Shown here: in pieces, positions 1 to 8,000 of the stretch
Numbering within the stretch: the first letter of the stretch is position 1
How the letters are laid out: every line of letters begins with the position of its first letter
DNA from: Acidaminococcus sp. CAG:917
GTDB lineage: Bacteria; Bacillota; Clostridia; Christensenellales; CAG-917
DNA length: 13,663 nt
Assembly: GCA_000437555.1 (NCBI GenBank)
Contig: FR901009.1
Coordinates: 62,299-75,961, forward strand
Direction: 5' to 3'
Program-made: the position numbers and the translations under genes
Notes under the pieces: generated by a model
Database searches by the model: none
The model's input: the letters and a program-made list of their open reading frames with translations, nothing else
What the model was told of the DNA's origin: nothing

Positions 1-428
1 GAAATCTCTTTATGATTTAAAAGATATTCGGCAAGCTCGGCTTGTTTGGGCGCATTTTTAAATTTAACAGCGTCGGTCAAACTTTCCGTTTTAGAAACAT
101 AAAGACGCTTAAGCGTGGCGTCCGCTTCAAGGCGGAGCGACGGAGGAATGAATAGCCGTATTATGTCAATGTATCTTAAATAAAATTTGCCGCGCATGAA
201 ATTCATAAGCGACAGCATTTCATTGTTTAAAGGTTTATCCAAAACCTTTAATATACTTTTTAATTCACCTTTAAAATCGGTTTTATCCTTGACGCCGACA
301 ACAAAACCTATCTCGGATTTTTTTCCGAACGGCACAAGCACCCGACATCCCACTTCAGCGTCACCGCTGTAATCGAAAACTCTGTCGAGAGCCTGAGTAG
401 ATATGTCAACCAATACTTCAAGCGTCAT
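1..428 (-). CDS. priA: Primosomal protein N' (PriA helicase), N-terminal part, cut by window edge
   Basis: PriA is the 3'-to-5' DNA helicase that restarts collapsed replication forks by loading the primosome. About 142 residues are visible, beginning MTLEVLVDISTQALDRVFDY. The N-terminal 3'-end-binding domain pattern is recognisable: LDRVFDY near residue 14, then a GCRVLVPFGKK stretch followed by IGFVVGV, and further on YLRYIDIIRLFIPPSLR, which matches the PriA segment before the helicase core. The Walker motifs and zinc-binding cysteines would lie beyond the window edge. The ATG overlaps the coaBC stop codon by 4 bp (ATGA), which implies translational coupling. Following coaBC is the usual place for priA in Firmicutes. 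The call rests on these N-terminal motifs and on context, since the helicase domains are not visible. Confidence 0.88.
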   Translation of the reverse strand, partial: MTLEVLVDISTQALDRVFDYSGDAEVGCRVLVPFGKKSEIGFVVGVKDKTDFKGELKSILKVLDKPLNNEMLSLMNFMRGKFYLRYIDIIRLFIPPSLRLEADATLKRLYVSKTESLTDAVKFKNAPKQAELAEYLLNHKEI

Positions 429-1606
429 AAAGTTAAAACCTTATCTATGATAATTTTAGCGACTTCCGATTTCGGCATAACGGGAAAATCGGTGCAGTCG
501 TCTTTTGTGATTAGTGTCACGACGTTAGTATCGACGTCAAATCCCGCTCCGCTTGCGGTAACGTCGTTAGCGACTACGAGGTCGGCATTTTTCGATTTCA
601 GTTTTGATAAGGCATAATCTTTCAGATTGTCCGTTTCGGCGGAAAAAACAATAAGCTTTCTGTTTCCCTTTTTTTCTCCGACAGCTTTAGCTATATCCGG
701 ATTTTTTTCAAGAACCAAAGACAGCGAATCGTCTTTGATTTTTTTATCCGAATAATTTTTAACTTTATAATCCGACGGTGCGGCGGCTTTGATTATTATA
801 TCCGCTTGCTCAAGATTGTCCATAACCGCTTTAAACATATCTTCGGTCGTCTTACAGGACACCGTTTTAAAAATTCCGTTTGGCAAAGGAGCGGAAGTAA
901 AGCCCTTTATCAAAATTACCTTTGCGCCTCGGTTTTGACATTCCGACGCAAGGGCAAATCCCATTTTTCCGGAGCTGTTATTTGAAATATACCTTACTTT
1001 GTCAATCGGCTCCCGTGTAGCCCCGCACGTTATGAGAACCGTTTTTCCGTGCAAATCCTGCGACGGCGTTATAGCGGAAACGGCAAAGCGCAAAATATCT
1101 TCTACAGGCGCAAGTTTGCCTTTTCCCGTATCTCCGCAGGCAAGATTGCCTACAACCGGCTCAAAAATCAAGACGCCGCGTTTTTTTAGTATTTTTATGT
1201 TTTCGACCGTTTGAGGCGCTTCATACATATTTGTATTCATAGCGGGACAGACAATAATCGGCGCTTTTGTCGCAAGTAAGGTCGTCGACAGCATATCGTC
1301 GGCAATTCCGTTTGCAAGTTTTGCAATTATGTTTGCGTCGGCGGGCGCAATTAAAAAAACGTCCGCTTTTTTTGCAAGCGAAATATGCTTTACGTCAAAC
1401 TCATCTTCCCTTTTAAACGTGTCGCAAACGACAGCGTTTTTGGTAAGAGTTTCAAACGTAAGCGGAGCGACAAATTCCGTTGCGTTTTTCGTCATGATAA
1501 CGTCGACGTTTGCCCCTAATTTAACAAACGACGACGCAAGGTCGCAGGCCTTATAAGCGGCGATACTGCCCGTAACGCCCAAAACAATCGACTTTCCGTA
1601 AAGCAT
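425..1606 (-). CDS. coaBC: Bifunctional phosphopantothenoylcysteine decarboxylase / phosphopantothenate-cysteine ligase
   Basis: This cytoplasmic enzyme joins cysteine to 4'-phosphopantothenate (CoaB) and then decarboxylates the product to 4'-phosphopantetheine (CoaC) in coenzyme A synthesis. The protein has 393 residues, the normal length. The N-terminal flavoprotein domain has LGVTGSIAAYKA (9-20), the catalytic-type His74 in KHISLAKKAD, PAMNTNMY (121-128) and LACGDTGKGK with Cys157. The CoaB half starts near residue 187 with GATREPIDKVRYISNNSSGKMG (195-216). It contains AAAPSDYK (274-281), where the more usual form is AAVxDY, and a lysine cluster near 288-291. The ATG lies 1 bp after the rpoZ stop and has only a weak ribosome binding site, so coupled translation is likely. 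The stop overlaps priA. Confidence 0.96.
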   Translation of the reverse strand: MLYGKSIVLGVTGSIAAYKACDLASSFVKLGANVDVIMTKNATEFVAPLTFETLTKNAVVCDTFKREDEFDVKHISLAKKADVFLIAPADANIIAKLANGIADDMLSTTLLATKAPIIVCPAMNTNMYEAPQTVENIKILKKRGVLIFEPVVGNLACGDTGKGKLAPVEDILRFAVSAITPSQDLHGKTVLITCGATREPIDKVRYISNNSSGKMGFALASECQNRGAKVILIKGFTSAPLPNGIFKTVSCKTTEDMFKAVMDNLEQADIIIKAAAPSDYKVKNYSDKKIKDDSLSLVLEKNPDIAKAVGEKKGNRKLIVFSAETDNLKDYALSKLKSKNADLVVANDVTASGAGFDVDTNVVTLITKDDCTDFPVMPKSEVAKIIIDKVLTL

Positions 1607-1607
1607 T

Positions 1608-1808
1608 TTAATCTTTGTCGTTTATGATTTTTATTTTACCTTCGTAAATTTCCTTGCAAGCGAGCGATATCGGCTTCATTCCGCTGTTTTCAAGATATTG
1701 GCTGTCTTGAGTGACAAGTTCTCTGCTTCTTTTGGCGACAGCAACCGTCAATGCATATCTGCATTCCGCCTTTTTGATAAGTTTGTCAATGGGTGGGTCT
1801 ACCATCAT
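1608..1808 (-). CDS. rpoZ: DNA-directed RNA polymerase subunit omega
   Basis: Omega is the small subunit that helps fold and stabilise beta' in RNA polymerase. The protein has 66 residues, typical for Firmicutes. The omega pattern is clear: DPPIDKLIKKAECRYALTVAVAKRSREL at the N terminus, then PISLACKEIYEGKIKI near the end. The first ATG overlaps the gmk stop as ATGA. A second ATG follows immediately (MM), so the exact start could be one codon later. It sits between gmk and coaBC, the standard place, and is surely co-transcribed with them. Confidence 0.96.
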   Translation of the reverse strand: MMVDPPIDKLIKKAECRYALTVAVAKRSRELVTQDSQYLENSGMKPISLACKEIYEGKIKIINDKD

Positions 1809-2419
1809 TTTTCTATTTCCTCCAATAATTTATTAACAAATTCTAAATTGCGAATTCTTTTTGTCCGTTCCGCTTTGATAATCGAAACGAGATTCAAAGC
1901 ACATTCGTCCACTTTGTCGTTTATTAAAATATAGTCGTATTCGGCAATCTTTTTCGCCTCTGTTTCGGCTTCTGCCAAACGGCGCGCAAGCGATTCCTCC
2001 GTTTCGCTTCCTCTTCCTATCAGTCTGTCTTTTAAAACACTCATAGACGGCGGAGCGATAAATACGGTTACGGCGTCCGGATAAGTCTTTTTCAAATTTT
2101 CGGCGCCGACAAAGTTTATATCGAAAACCATATCCTTTCCCGCAGAAATGTTTTTTTCGATTTCCGATTTGAGTGTTCCGTAATAGTTGCCGAAAGTCAG
2201 TGCGTGTTCGGCAAACTCGCCTCTGTCAATTGCACCTTCGAATTCTTCCTTTGTCATGAAAAGGTAATGCTGTCCGTGTATTTCGCCTTCGCGAGGTTTT
2301 CTCGACGTAGCGGAAACGGAAAATCCGAGATTGTCAACCATTTTGAAAACCTCTTTTAAAACAGTTCCCTTTCCTGCGCCTGAAAAACCTGAAATTATAA
2401 AAATAATGCCTTTTTTCAT
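1805..2419 (-). CDS. gmk: Guanylate kinase
   Basis: This kinase converts GMP and ATP to GDP and ADP in the cytoplasm. The P-loop SGFSGAGKGT lies about 10 residues from the preferred start. The second residue of that loop is Phe where Pro is usual. SATSRKPREGEIHG is the GMP-binding segment, followed by YLFMTKEEFE and then GNYYGT. The C-terminal half has the lid-like RGSETEESLARRL. From the start chosen here (MKKGIIFIIS) the length is 204 residues, normal for the family. A longer frame starts at an ATG at 2443 and adds eight residues (MPLKAEKT). I prefer the inner ATG because family members begin just before the first beta strand and an AAAGG lies upstream of it, though that spacing is long. 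The stop overlaps rpoZ. Confidence 0.95.
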   Translation of the reverse strand: MKKGIIFIISGFSGAGKGTVLKEVFKMVDNLGFSVSATSRKPREGEIHGQHYLFMTKEEFEGAIDRGEFAEHALTFGNYYGTLKSEIEKNISAGKDMVFDINFVGAENLKKTYPDAVTVFIAPPSMSVLKDRLIGRGSETEESLARRLAEAETEAKKIAEYDYILINDKVDECALNLVSIIKAERTKRIRNLEFVNKLLEEIEK

Positions 2420-2491
2420 TGTCTTTTCTGCCTTTAACGGCATTTTATATCTATTTAAACAAATGCTGTTGCTGTGTTACAGTTTTAATAT

Positions 2492-3367
2492 TTATTCGAT
2501 GTTCTGAACCTGTTCTCTGATTTTCTCTATCTCGTTTTTCATTTTGAGAACAAGATTTGTTATTTCGATAAAATTAGCTTTAGAGCCAATCGTATTTGTT
2601 TCTCTGTTAATTTCCTGCAACAAAAAGTCGAGTTTTCTGCCGACAGGGTCTTCGCTGACGAGTAAATCGTCAAACTGCTTGAAGTGAGATTTAAGCCTTG
2701 TCAATTCCTCGTCTATCGCAGAACGGTCTGCAAACAATGCCACTTCCGTCGCTATCCTCTGTTCGTCAAGTTCGGGCATTGCTAAATATTCCGAAATTCT
2801 CGCCGTTAATTTTTCTTTATAATCGACTGTCACCTTAGGCGAGAGAGATTCGATTTCGTCTCTCATTTTTTTTAAGATGTCGAGTTTTAAGGCAAGGTCT
2901 TTTTTAATTTCGTCGCCTTCGGCTATTCTCATTTCTTCAAGCGAAGTTAAGGCGGAAGCAAGCGACAAGACAACAAGATTTTTTAATTCTTCCTCGTTTT
3001 CTTCAGGCATAACCCTCTCCAACACGTCGGGAGCTTTCATTATCGAGGAGATTGTCAAGTCGTTTTCGATTCCAATCTCTCTTGACAGCAGCTCTCCGAG
3101 AAAGTAAAAATCCTTACCGAGCTGATTGTTGCAAATATAAGAGCCTTTATCTTCGCTTTGATTGTCATAGGTAACGTATACGTCAAGATGTCCTCTGGAT
3201 ATGACTTTAGACAAAGTCTTTCTGATGAGGTCGTCTAAAAACAAGAATCCTTTGGGAAGTTTTAAGTTTAGGTCTAAAAATCTGTGATTTACGGCTTTAA
3301 CTTCAATGGTAACCTGTCTGCCGTTATGCGCGGTCTGACCTTTGCCGTAACCTGTCATGCTTTTCAA
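2492..3367 (-). CDS. yicC: YicC/YloC family endoribonuclease
   Basis: YicC-family proteins (YloC in Bacillus) are widespread; the E. coli member has been reported as an endoribonuclease involved in RNA turnover. The protein has 291 residues, the usual size. It opens with the diagnostic SMTGYGKG. The C-terminal DUF1732-type region carries KLDFLLQEINRETNTIGSKA and ends in EIEKIREQVQNIE, the conserved family ending. The start is a TTG: GGAG lies 6 nt upstream of it, and the family usually has one to three residues before SMTG. An ATG three codons downstream would remove those residues and lies too far from the GGAG. It is the first gene of the block, with a promoter upstream and gmk 48-72 bp downstream depending on the gmk start. 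Confidence 0.95.
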   Translation of the reverse strand: MKSMTGYGKGQTAHNGRQVTIEVKAVNHRFLDLNLKLPKGFLFLDDLIRKTLSKVISRGHLDVYVTYDNQSEDKGSYICNNQLGKDFYFLGELLSREIGIENDLTISSIMKAPDVLERVMPEENEEELKNLVVLSLASALTSLEEMRIAEGDEIKKDLALKLDILKKMRDEIESLSPKVTVDYKEKLTARISEYLAMPELDEQRIATEVALFADRSAIDEELTRLKSHFKQFDDLLVSEDPVGRKLDFLLQEINRETNTIGSKANFIEITNLVLKMKNEIEKIREQVQNIE

Positions 3368-3431
3368 TGCTGTCTCCGTTATGACGGAAAATATCGTTTT
3401 TAGATAAGGTATTATCTCGTTAAACTATGTC

Positions 3432-3461
3432 ATTAAAACCGAAAATTTTCCGTCAAGTCAA
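3432..3461 (-). promoter_or_regulatory. Predicted sigma-A promoter for yicC-gmk-rpoZ-coaBC-priA
   Basis: Read on the minus strand, TTGACT (3461-3456) is followed after 18 nt by TTTAAT (3437-3432). Each box matches the consensus at five of six positions. The start point would be near 3425, giving a leader of roughly 58 nt before the yicC TTG. The spacer contains the 10-bp palindrome GAAAATTTTC (3441-3450). Just downstream a small hairpin could form (3402-3407 with 3412-3417, loop GGTA). The call comes from inspection only. Confidence 0.55.
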
Positions 3462-3490
3462 AATTTTATCGATATATTTTATCATATATA

Positions 3491-3528
3491 AAAAATAATT
3501 TCAACATATTAAATGTGAAATTATTTTT
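3491..3528 (-). terminator. AT-rich perfect hairpin, possible weak terminator after ligA
   Basis: A 13-bp perfect inverted repeat, AAAAATAATTTCA (3491-3503) and its complement (3516-3528), encloses a 12-nt loop. On the minus strand the 3' arm runs into a T-rich stretch. It lies between the ligA stop and the yicC promoter, where a terminator would be expected. The stem has only one G-C pair, so it is a poor classical intrinsic terminator. It may instead be an AT-rich structural or protein-binding site. Confidence 0.3.
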
Positions 3529-3566
3529 AATACTATTCATTCTTTGCCGTGTATAAAATTTAATGC

Positions 3567-3670
3567 CTTAAAATGCGTTAACCGCTTAAAAGTTTTTCTA
3601 TCTTAAACTTTGCTATAGCGTATCCGTTTACTGACTATGCGGTAAAAAAGTTAAACAAACGCATTTTAAG
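3567..3670. repeat. 13-bp perfect inverted repeat flanking a 78-bp spacer, overlapping the ligA stop
   Basis: CTTAAAATGCGTT at 3567-3579 is repeated in perfect inverted form at 3658-3670. The second arm covers the last codons and stop of ligA. Between the arms is non-coding DNA in which a short ACCGC/GCGGT pairing could add to the stem. The size and form would fit a structured 3' untranslated region or a small MITE-like element. No U-tract follows, so it is not an obvious terminator. The rest of the 3368-3665 intergenic region holds the yicC promoter and the AT-rich hairpin, and I see no gene there. Confidence 0.5.
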
Positions 3671-5609
3671 AGCGATTGACAATTTCCAGGAACTCTTTTT
3701 CACCCATTGTTTTAATACCGAGTTTGACAGCCTTATCGAGTTTGCTTCCCGCGTCGTCACCGAGCAGCACAAAGGACGTGTTTCTGGATACGGACGAGGA
3801 AACTTGTCCGCCGTTGTCAATGATTATTTTTTCGGCTTGACCTCTTGTAAGTGTGGGAAGCTTTCCCGTTAATACAATTGTCATCCCCGAAAAGACACCC
3901 GATTTTTGCGAAGAGTATTCTATTTTAACCCCTTTTTCGAGTAGTTTTTTAATAAGTGTTATATTTTTATCCGTTTTAAAGAAATCTACAATGTTTTCGG
4001 CAAGAATTTCCCCTATACCGTCTATGCTCAAAAGCTCGCTTTTTTTTGCATTCATTACGTTTGAGAGAGTTTTAAATTTAGTTGCAATATCTCTGGCAGT
4101 CTTTTTCCCTATACCGTCTATACCTATGGCATACAAGAACCTGTCCAAAGTGGTATTTTTACTCTTTTCAATTTCGCTTAAAATCTTTTCCGGTTTTTTG
4201 TCCTTAAATCCTTCAAGATTTAAAAAATCTTCCTTTTTCAGGTCGTAAAGCATGTCTATCGATTTGAGAGAAAGGTCATTGTAAAGCTGTTCGGCTGTTT
4301 TTTCAGAAAAACCCTCGATATTCATTGCGTCTTTTGATGCATAGTGAGCAATTTGAGATACAAATTTCGGGGCGCAGTTCGAGTCGTTAGTGCAATACAA
4401 AAACGAGCCTTTAAACACTATTTTGCCTCCGCAGGCGGGACAATTTTCAGGCGGAACAATATCGATGTCACTGTCATGATGCTCGGCAACGCCGGTAATT
4501 TCGGGAATAACGTCGTTGCTTCTTCTCACAAACACCCTGGAGCCGATTTTCACACCCTTTCGTTTTATATCGTCATAATTGTTGAGGGTTGCCCTCTTTA
4601 CCGTAACACCGCCAATATCGACGCTTTCAAGGATAGCCAGAGGATTAAGTTTTCCCGTCCTTGAAACTTGCCATATGACGTCTTTTAGTATTGTCGTTTT
4701 CTCTTCTGCTTTAAATTTAAAGGCAACCGCCCATTTTGGAAATTTTTCCGTAAAACCAAGCGTTTTTCGGACGAAAACGTCGTTGATTTTAAAAACCAGT
4801 CCGTCAATGAGATAGTCGAGGCTGTTTCTTATCTGTTCGACGTGGTCGATAAAAGTAAAGACGTCGTTAAAATTGTTGAAAACCTTAAATTCACCTTCTG
4901 TGCAAAATCCCTCTTTTACAATAAAATTGCGCATATCTGTTTGCGATTTGATTTCAAAATCGCTGTAGCCGATATTGTAACAAAAAAGGTCAAGTCCCCT
5001 TTTCGCGGTTATTTTCGGGTCAAGATTTCTTATCGCTCCCGCCACACCGTTTCTTGCGTTTTTGAGCGGAATTTTTGCCGTTTTGTTATAACGCTCAAGT
5101 CTCGAAAGACGCATAATGCCTTCACCTTGAACTTCCACTCTGCCTTTATAGTCAATTTCAAGCGGAACGGTTTTTATAGTTTTAACCTGCTCCGTTACAA
5201 CCTCTCCGACCTCTCCGTTTCCTCTTGTCGCCGCTTTGACAAGACGCCCGTTTTCATATAGCAAATTTAAAGTGAGACCGTCGAATTTATATTCTGCGGT
5301 AACAGGTTGAAAAGCACCCGTGGCTTTTTCGATTTTTAAAAACCACTCTTTTAATTCGTCTTTGCTCTGACATTTATCAAGGCTGTATAGCTTTTCAAGG
5401 TGTGTCGATTGTTCAAATTTTTCAAGCGGAGCACCGCCCACTCTGAGCGTGGGAGAGTTTTTTAAAACAATGCCCGTTTCTTTTTCGAGATTTACAAGCT
5501 CGTCGTAAAGTGAGTCGTATTCGGCGTCGGATACGGTCGGGTTGTCCTGCTCGTAATATTCTTTTGCATATCTGTTTAAAAGCTCGACAAGCTCTTTCAT
5601 TCTTTCCAT
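3666..5609 (-). CDS. ligA: NAD-dependent DNA ligase LigA
   Basis: LigA seals nicks in replication and repair, using NAD+ to adenylate its active-site lysine. All expected domains are present in 647 residues. The Ia region has YDSLYDELVNLE and SPTLRVGG (52-59). Motif I is EYKFDG with Lys108 as the nucleophile, followed by ATRGNG (127-132), NARNGVAGAIRNLDP (184-198), DGLVFK (269-274) and KWAVAFKF (292-299). The zinc finger has Cys390, 393, 406 and 412. HhH repeats lie around 490-545 and a C-terminal BRCT domain around 570-645. TRGNG and GEVVT replace the commoner TRGDG and GEDVT, which fits a clostridial LigA subgroup rather than inactivation. The start is supported by AGAGG 7 nt upstream. It lies 2 bp after the pcrA stop. 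Confidence 0.96.
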   Translation of the reverse strand: MERMKELVELLNRYAKEYYEQDNPTVSDAEYDSLYDELVNLEKETGIVLKNSPTLRVGGAPLEKFEQSTHLEKLYSLDKCQSKDELKEWFLKIEKATGAFQPVTAEYKFDGLTLNLLYENGRLVKAATRGNGEVGEVVTEQVKTIKTVPLEIDYKGRVEVQGEGIMRLSRLERYNKTAKIPLKNARNGVAGAIRNLDPKITAKRGLDLFCYNIGYSDFEIKSQTDMRNFIVKEGFCTEGEFKVFNNFNDVFTFIDHVEQIRNSLDYLIDGLVFKINDVFVRKTLGFTEKFPKWAVAFKFKAEEKTTILKDVIWQVSRTGKLNPLAILESVDIGGVTVKRATLNNYDDIKRKGVKIGSRVFVRRSNDVIPEITGVAEHHDSDIDIVPPENCPACGGKIVFKGSFLYCTNDSNCAPKFVSQIAHYASKDAMNIEGFSEKTAEQLYNDLSLKSIDMLYDLKKEDFLNLEGFKDKKPEKILSEIEKSKNTTLDRFLYAIGIDGIGKKTARDIATKFKTLSNVMNAKKSELLSIDGIGEILAENIVDFFKTDKNITLIKKLLEKGVKIEYSSQKSGVFSGMTIVLTGKLPTLTRGQAEKIIIDNGGQVSSSVSRNTSFVLLGDDAGSKLDKAVKLGIKTMGEKEFLEIVNRS

Positions 5610-5611
5610 AA

Positions 5612-7849
5612 TTATTCCTCTACAATGTTAAGACTGCCGATTGCAATGGATAGGGCGAATTTTTTTATCCCGAGTCCCGAAAACATTATGGATAAAATGG
5701 CGTTTTCGCCTTCCCCGTCGACGGCAGTAATATACCCCCTGCCGAATTTAGTGTGATTCACAATACAGTTTGGCTTAAATTTCAAATAATCTTCATTTTT
5801 AAAGGAAGAAACCGTCTTTTTGGGCGGAGTGCTGTAATTTGAAGCATTATAGTTAGAATAATTTTCCGACTCAATCTTTTTGTCAAGCTCTCTGTAAGAG
5901 CCTCGGTATGAATCGCTGTATCCGCCGAATTTAGCAAACGGCGAATAGTTCCGTTCAAAACAAATTTCACGGTCTGCCATTTCGTTGATAAAACGGCTTT
6001 TACGGTTTGCCACAACCTCGTTAAAACGAAATCTCGTTTTTGACCATGAGACAAAAAGCCTTTCTTTTGCTCTTGTGACGGCAACGTACATTAGTCGGCG
6101 CTCTTCTTCTATATCTTCAGACATTGCGGAGGGAAAGATGTTTTCTTCACATGCAATTATAAAAACGTTGTCAAATTCAAGACCTTTGACGGCGTGAATA
6201 GTTGCAACCGTAACAAGATTGTCATCCGTCATTTCGTCAGTATCCGAAAGCAAAGAAACAGACTGAAGGTATTCTGAAATACTTGCGCCCTGATTTGTCT
6301 TTACAAATTCCTCTATGGAAGAAACAAGTTCTTTCATATTTTCCAATCTGTTCAAATCATCGTCCGTTCCGTGCGAGAGCACATCTAAAAACCCGGATTT
6401 AAACAGCACGTATTTTGAAAATGCCGTAGCAACCATTTCGGATGACTTCTGAATTAAATCCGATAAAATTTCGTAGAATCCTTTAAGCTTGCTTATCGCA
6501 GCCGACGGCAGGCCGCTTTTGTCAATTTCGGATAAAGCGGAAAAGAGATTCATTGAGTTCGCTTCGGCATACGCTTTAAGCTTGTTAACGGTGGTATCGC
6601 CTATACCTCTGGCGGGATTATTTATATTTCTTAAAATTGCGTCGTTATCGAAAGGATTAACCGCCATTCTAAGATAGGATATAAAATCTTTTATTTCCTT
6701 TCTGTCGTAAAATTTAAAACCGCCGTAAACCTTATACGGAATAGAGTGAAGTTTAAAAGTTTCCTCGATGACGCGTGACAGAGAGTTGGCTCTCATCAAT
6801 ACGGCGATATCACGGTAATTAACTCCGCTGTTGAAAAGCTGATAAATTTTTCTTGCAACAAAAGTCGCTTCGTCACGGTCCGTTGGCGCTTCGTAATAAA
6901 AGACATCCTCCCCCGTTTTTTTATCGGTCCATAAAACTTTCTCCTGTCGTCTGTAATTGTGTTTTATGACGTTGTTTGCGCAATTCAAAATGGGAGTCGT
7001 AGAACGGTAATTTTGTTCGAGCTTATAGATTTTTGCGTCGGGAAAATGGCTTTTAAAATCCAAAATATTTCTTATCTCCGCGCCCCTCCAGCTGTAAATG
7101 CTTTGGTCCTCGTCGCCTACAACGAACACGTTTTTGTGATATGAAGACAGAAGTAAAACGAGCTTTAACTGAATGGAGTTTGTATCCTGGAATTCATCTA
7201 CGTTAATATAACGAAACCTTGACGAATATTTTTCGAGAGTCGCTTTGCTTGTTTCAAAAAGTTCAACCGTCTTTATCAAAAGGTCGTCGAAATCGAGCGC
7301 ATTGTTTGATTTTAACGTGTTCTCATAATAGGTATAAGCTTCAAAAATCAAATCGCTCTCATAAACGTCGTTTTTAATGAGGTCAAAATATTCAAGAGGT
7401 TTCAGGTTTGCCGTTTTAGCTTTGGAAATATGGAAAAGAAGGGTCGCCGTATTGCCCTTCACGTCAAGCCCTTTGCTCTTTAAAAAATCCTTTATGACTC
7501 TTTCGCTTTCCGTTTCGGTATATATCGAAAAGTTTTTTTCATATCCAATTTTGTCACCGTCATACCTTAAAATTCTTGCGCAAAAAGAGTGGAATGTGCT
7601 TGTCCATACATAGCATGCTCCGCCGAGTGCTTCGTTTAACCTTTCAGACATCTCTTTTGCCGCTTTATTGGTAAACGTAATAGCCAAAATGTTGCTCTCC
7701 GGCACGCCTTTTGAAATAAGATGCGCAATACGGGCGGTCAAGACTCTTGTTTTACCGCTGCCTGCTCCCGCTATAACCAAAACCGCGCCCTCTGTATCGT
7801 AAGCGGCAATCTCCTGCTGTGGATTAAGTTTAATCTGCCCTGCTTCCAT
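5612..7849 (-). CDS. pcrA: ATP-dependent DNA helicase PcrA/UvrD
   Basis: This superfamily 1A 3'-to-5' helicase acts in nucleotide excision repair, removal of recombinase filaments and plasmid replication. It has 745 residues, close to the family norm. The Q motif LNPQQ (8-12), Walker A GAGSGKT (28-34), Walker B VDEFQDTN (217-224) and GDEDQSIYSWRGA (245-257) are followed by LEQNYRST, then VATIHAVKGLEFDNVF and YVAVTRAKERL in the second helicase domain. A C-terminal Tudor-like region (GRGYITAVDGEGENAILSI) is the kind that contacts RNA polymerase in PcrA. The start must be this ATG: it is the only start codon before the Q motif. No ribosome binding site precedes it and a -10 box lies just upstream. 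ligA follows directly. Confidence 0.96.
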   Translation of the reverse strand: MEAGQIKLNPQQEIAAYDTEGAVLVIAGAGSGKTRVLTARIAHLISKGVPESNILAITFTNKAAKEMSERLNEALGGACYVWTSTFHSFCARILRYDGDKIGYEKNFSIYTETESERVIKDFLKSKGLDVKGNTATLLFHISKAKTANLKPLEYFDLIKNDVYESDLIFEAYTYYENTLKSNNALDFDDLLIKTVELFETSKATLEKYSSRFRYINVDEFQDTNSIQLKLVLLLSSYHKNVFVVGDEDQSIYSWRGAEIRNILDFKSHFPDAKIYKLEQNYRSTTPILNCANNVIKHNYRRQEKVLWTDKKTGEDVFYYEAPTDRDEATFVARKIYQLFNSGVNYRDIAVLMRANSLSRVIEETFKLHSIPYKVYGGFKFYDRKEIKDFISYLRMAVNPFDNDAILRNINNPARGIGDTTVNKLKAYAEANSMNLFSALSEIDKSGLPSAAISKLKGFYEILSDLIQKSSEMVATAFSKYVLFKSGFLDVLSHGTDDDLNRLENMKELVSSIEEFVKTNQGASISEYLQSVSLLSDTDEMTDDNLVTVATIHAVKGLEFDNVFIIACEENIFPSAMSEDIEEERRLMYVAVTRAKERLFVSWSKTRFRFNEVVANRKSRFINEMADREICFERNYSPFAKFGGYSDSYRGSYRELDKKIESENYSNYNASNYSTPPKKTVSSFKNEDYLKFKPNCIVNHTKFGRGYITAVDGEGENAILSIMFSGLGIKKFALSIAIGSLNIVEE

Positions 7850-7855
7850 AATTAA

Positions 7856-7883
7856 ATTGTAGCATATAGAGGAGAAAAAACAA
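7856..7883 (-). promoter_or_regulatory. Predicted extended -10 promoter of pcrA-ligA, leaderless arrangement
   Basis: On the minus strand TGCTACAAT places a -10 box TACAAT at 7861-7856 with an upstream TG. A weak TTGTTT -35 lies at 7883-7878, spacer 16 nt. Only 6 nt separate the -10 box from the pcrA ATG, so the expected start point falls on or next to the A of that ATG. The stretch between them has no purine-rich ribosome binding site. Confidence 0.45.
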
Positions 7884-7906
7884 ACAAGAATTTAAGACAT
7901 TTTATA

Positions 7907-7940
7907 AGAAAATAAAACCCGAACGTTAAGCCGTTCGGGT
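7907..7940 (-). terminator. Intrinsic terminator downstream of galM
   Basis: A perfect 9-bp stem, ACCCGAACG (7917-7925) with CGTTCGGGT (7932-7940), has a 6-nt loop and six G-C pairs. In minus-strand transcription it is followed by TTTATTTTCTT, a good U-rich tail. It lies about 60 nt after the galM stop and ends transcription before pcrA. A weaker hairpin (AAAAG/CTTTT) precedes it. Confidence 0.85.
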
Positions 7941-8000
7941 GAAAAGCGAATGCGTCTTTTAGCTTTTTTATAAAACTAAATCAAAATCAGACATATCAGA

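Noticed and set aside
3567..3670. Integron attC site suggested by a GTTAAAC box and paired arms
   Set aside because: The second core box fails the RYYYAAC/GTTRRRY rule, no integrase or cassette array is near, and the arms are perfect and AT-rich instead of imperfect.
4842..5261. 139-residue open frame on the plus strand
   Set aside because: It lies opposite the adenylation domain of ligA and has no family resemblance; it is a by-product of ligA codon use.
7868..7876. GAGGAG near the pcrA start taken as a ribosome binding site
   Set aside because: It is on the plus strand only; on the coding strand it reads CTCCTC, which cannot pair with 16S rRNA as a Shine-Dalgarno site.
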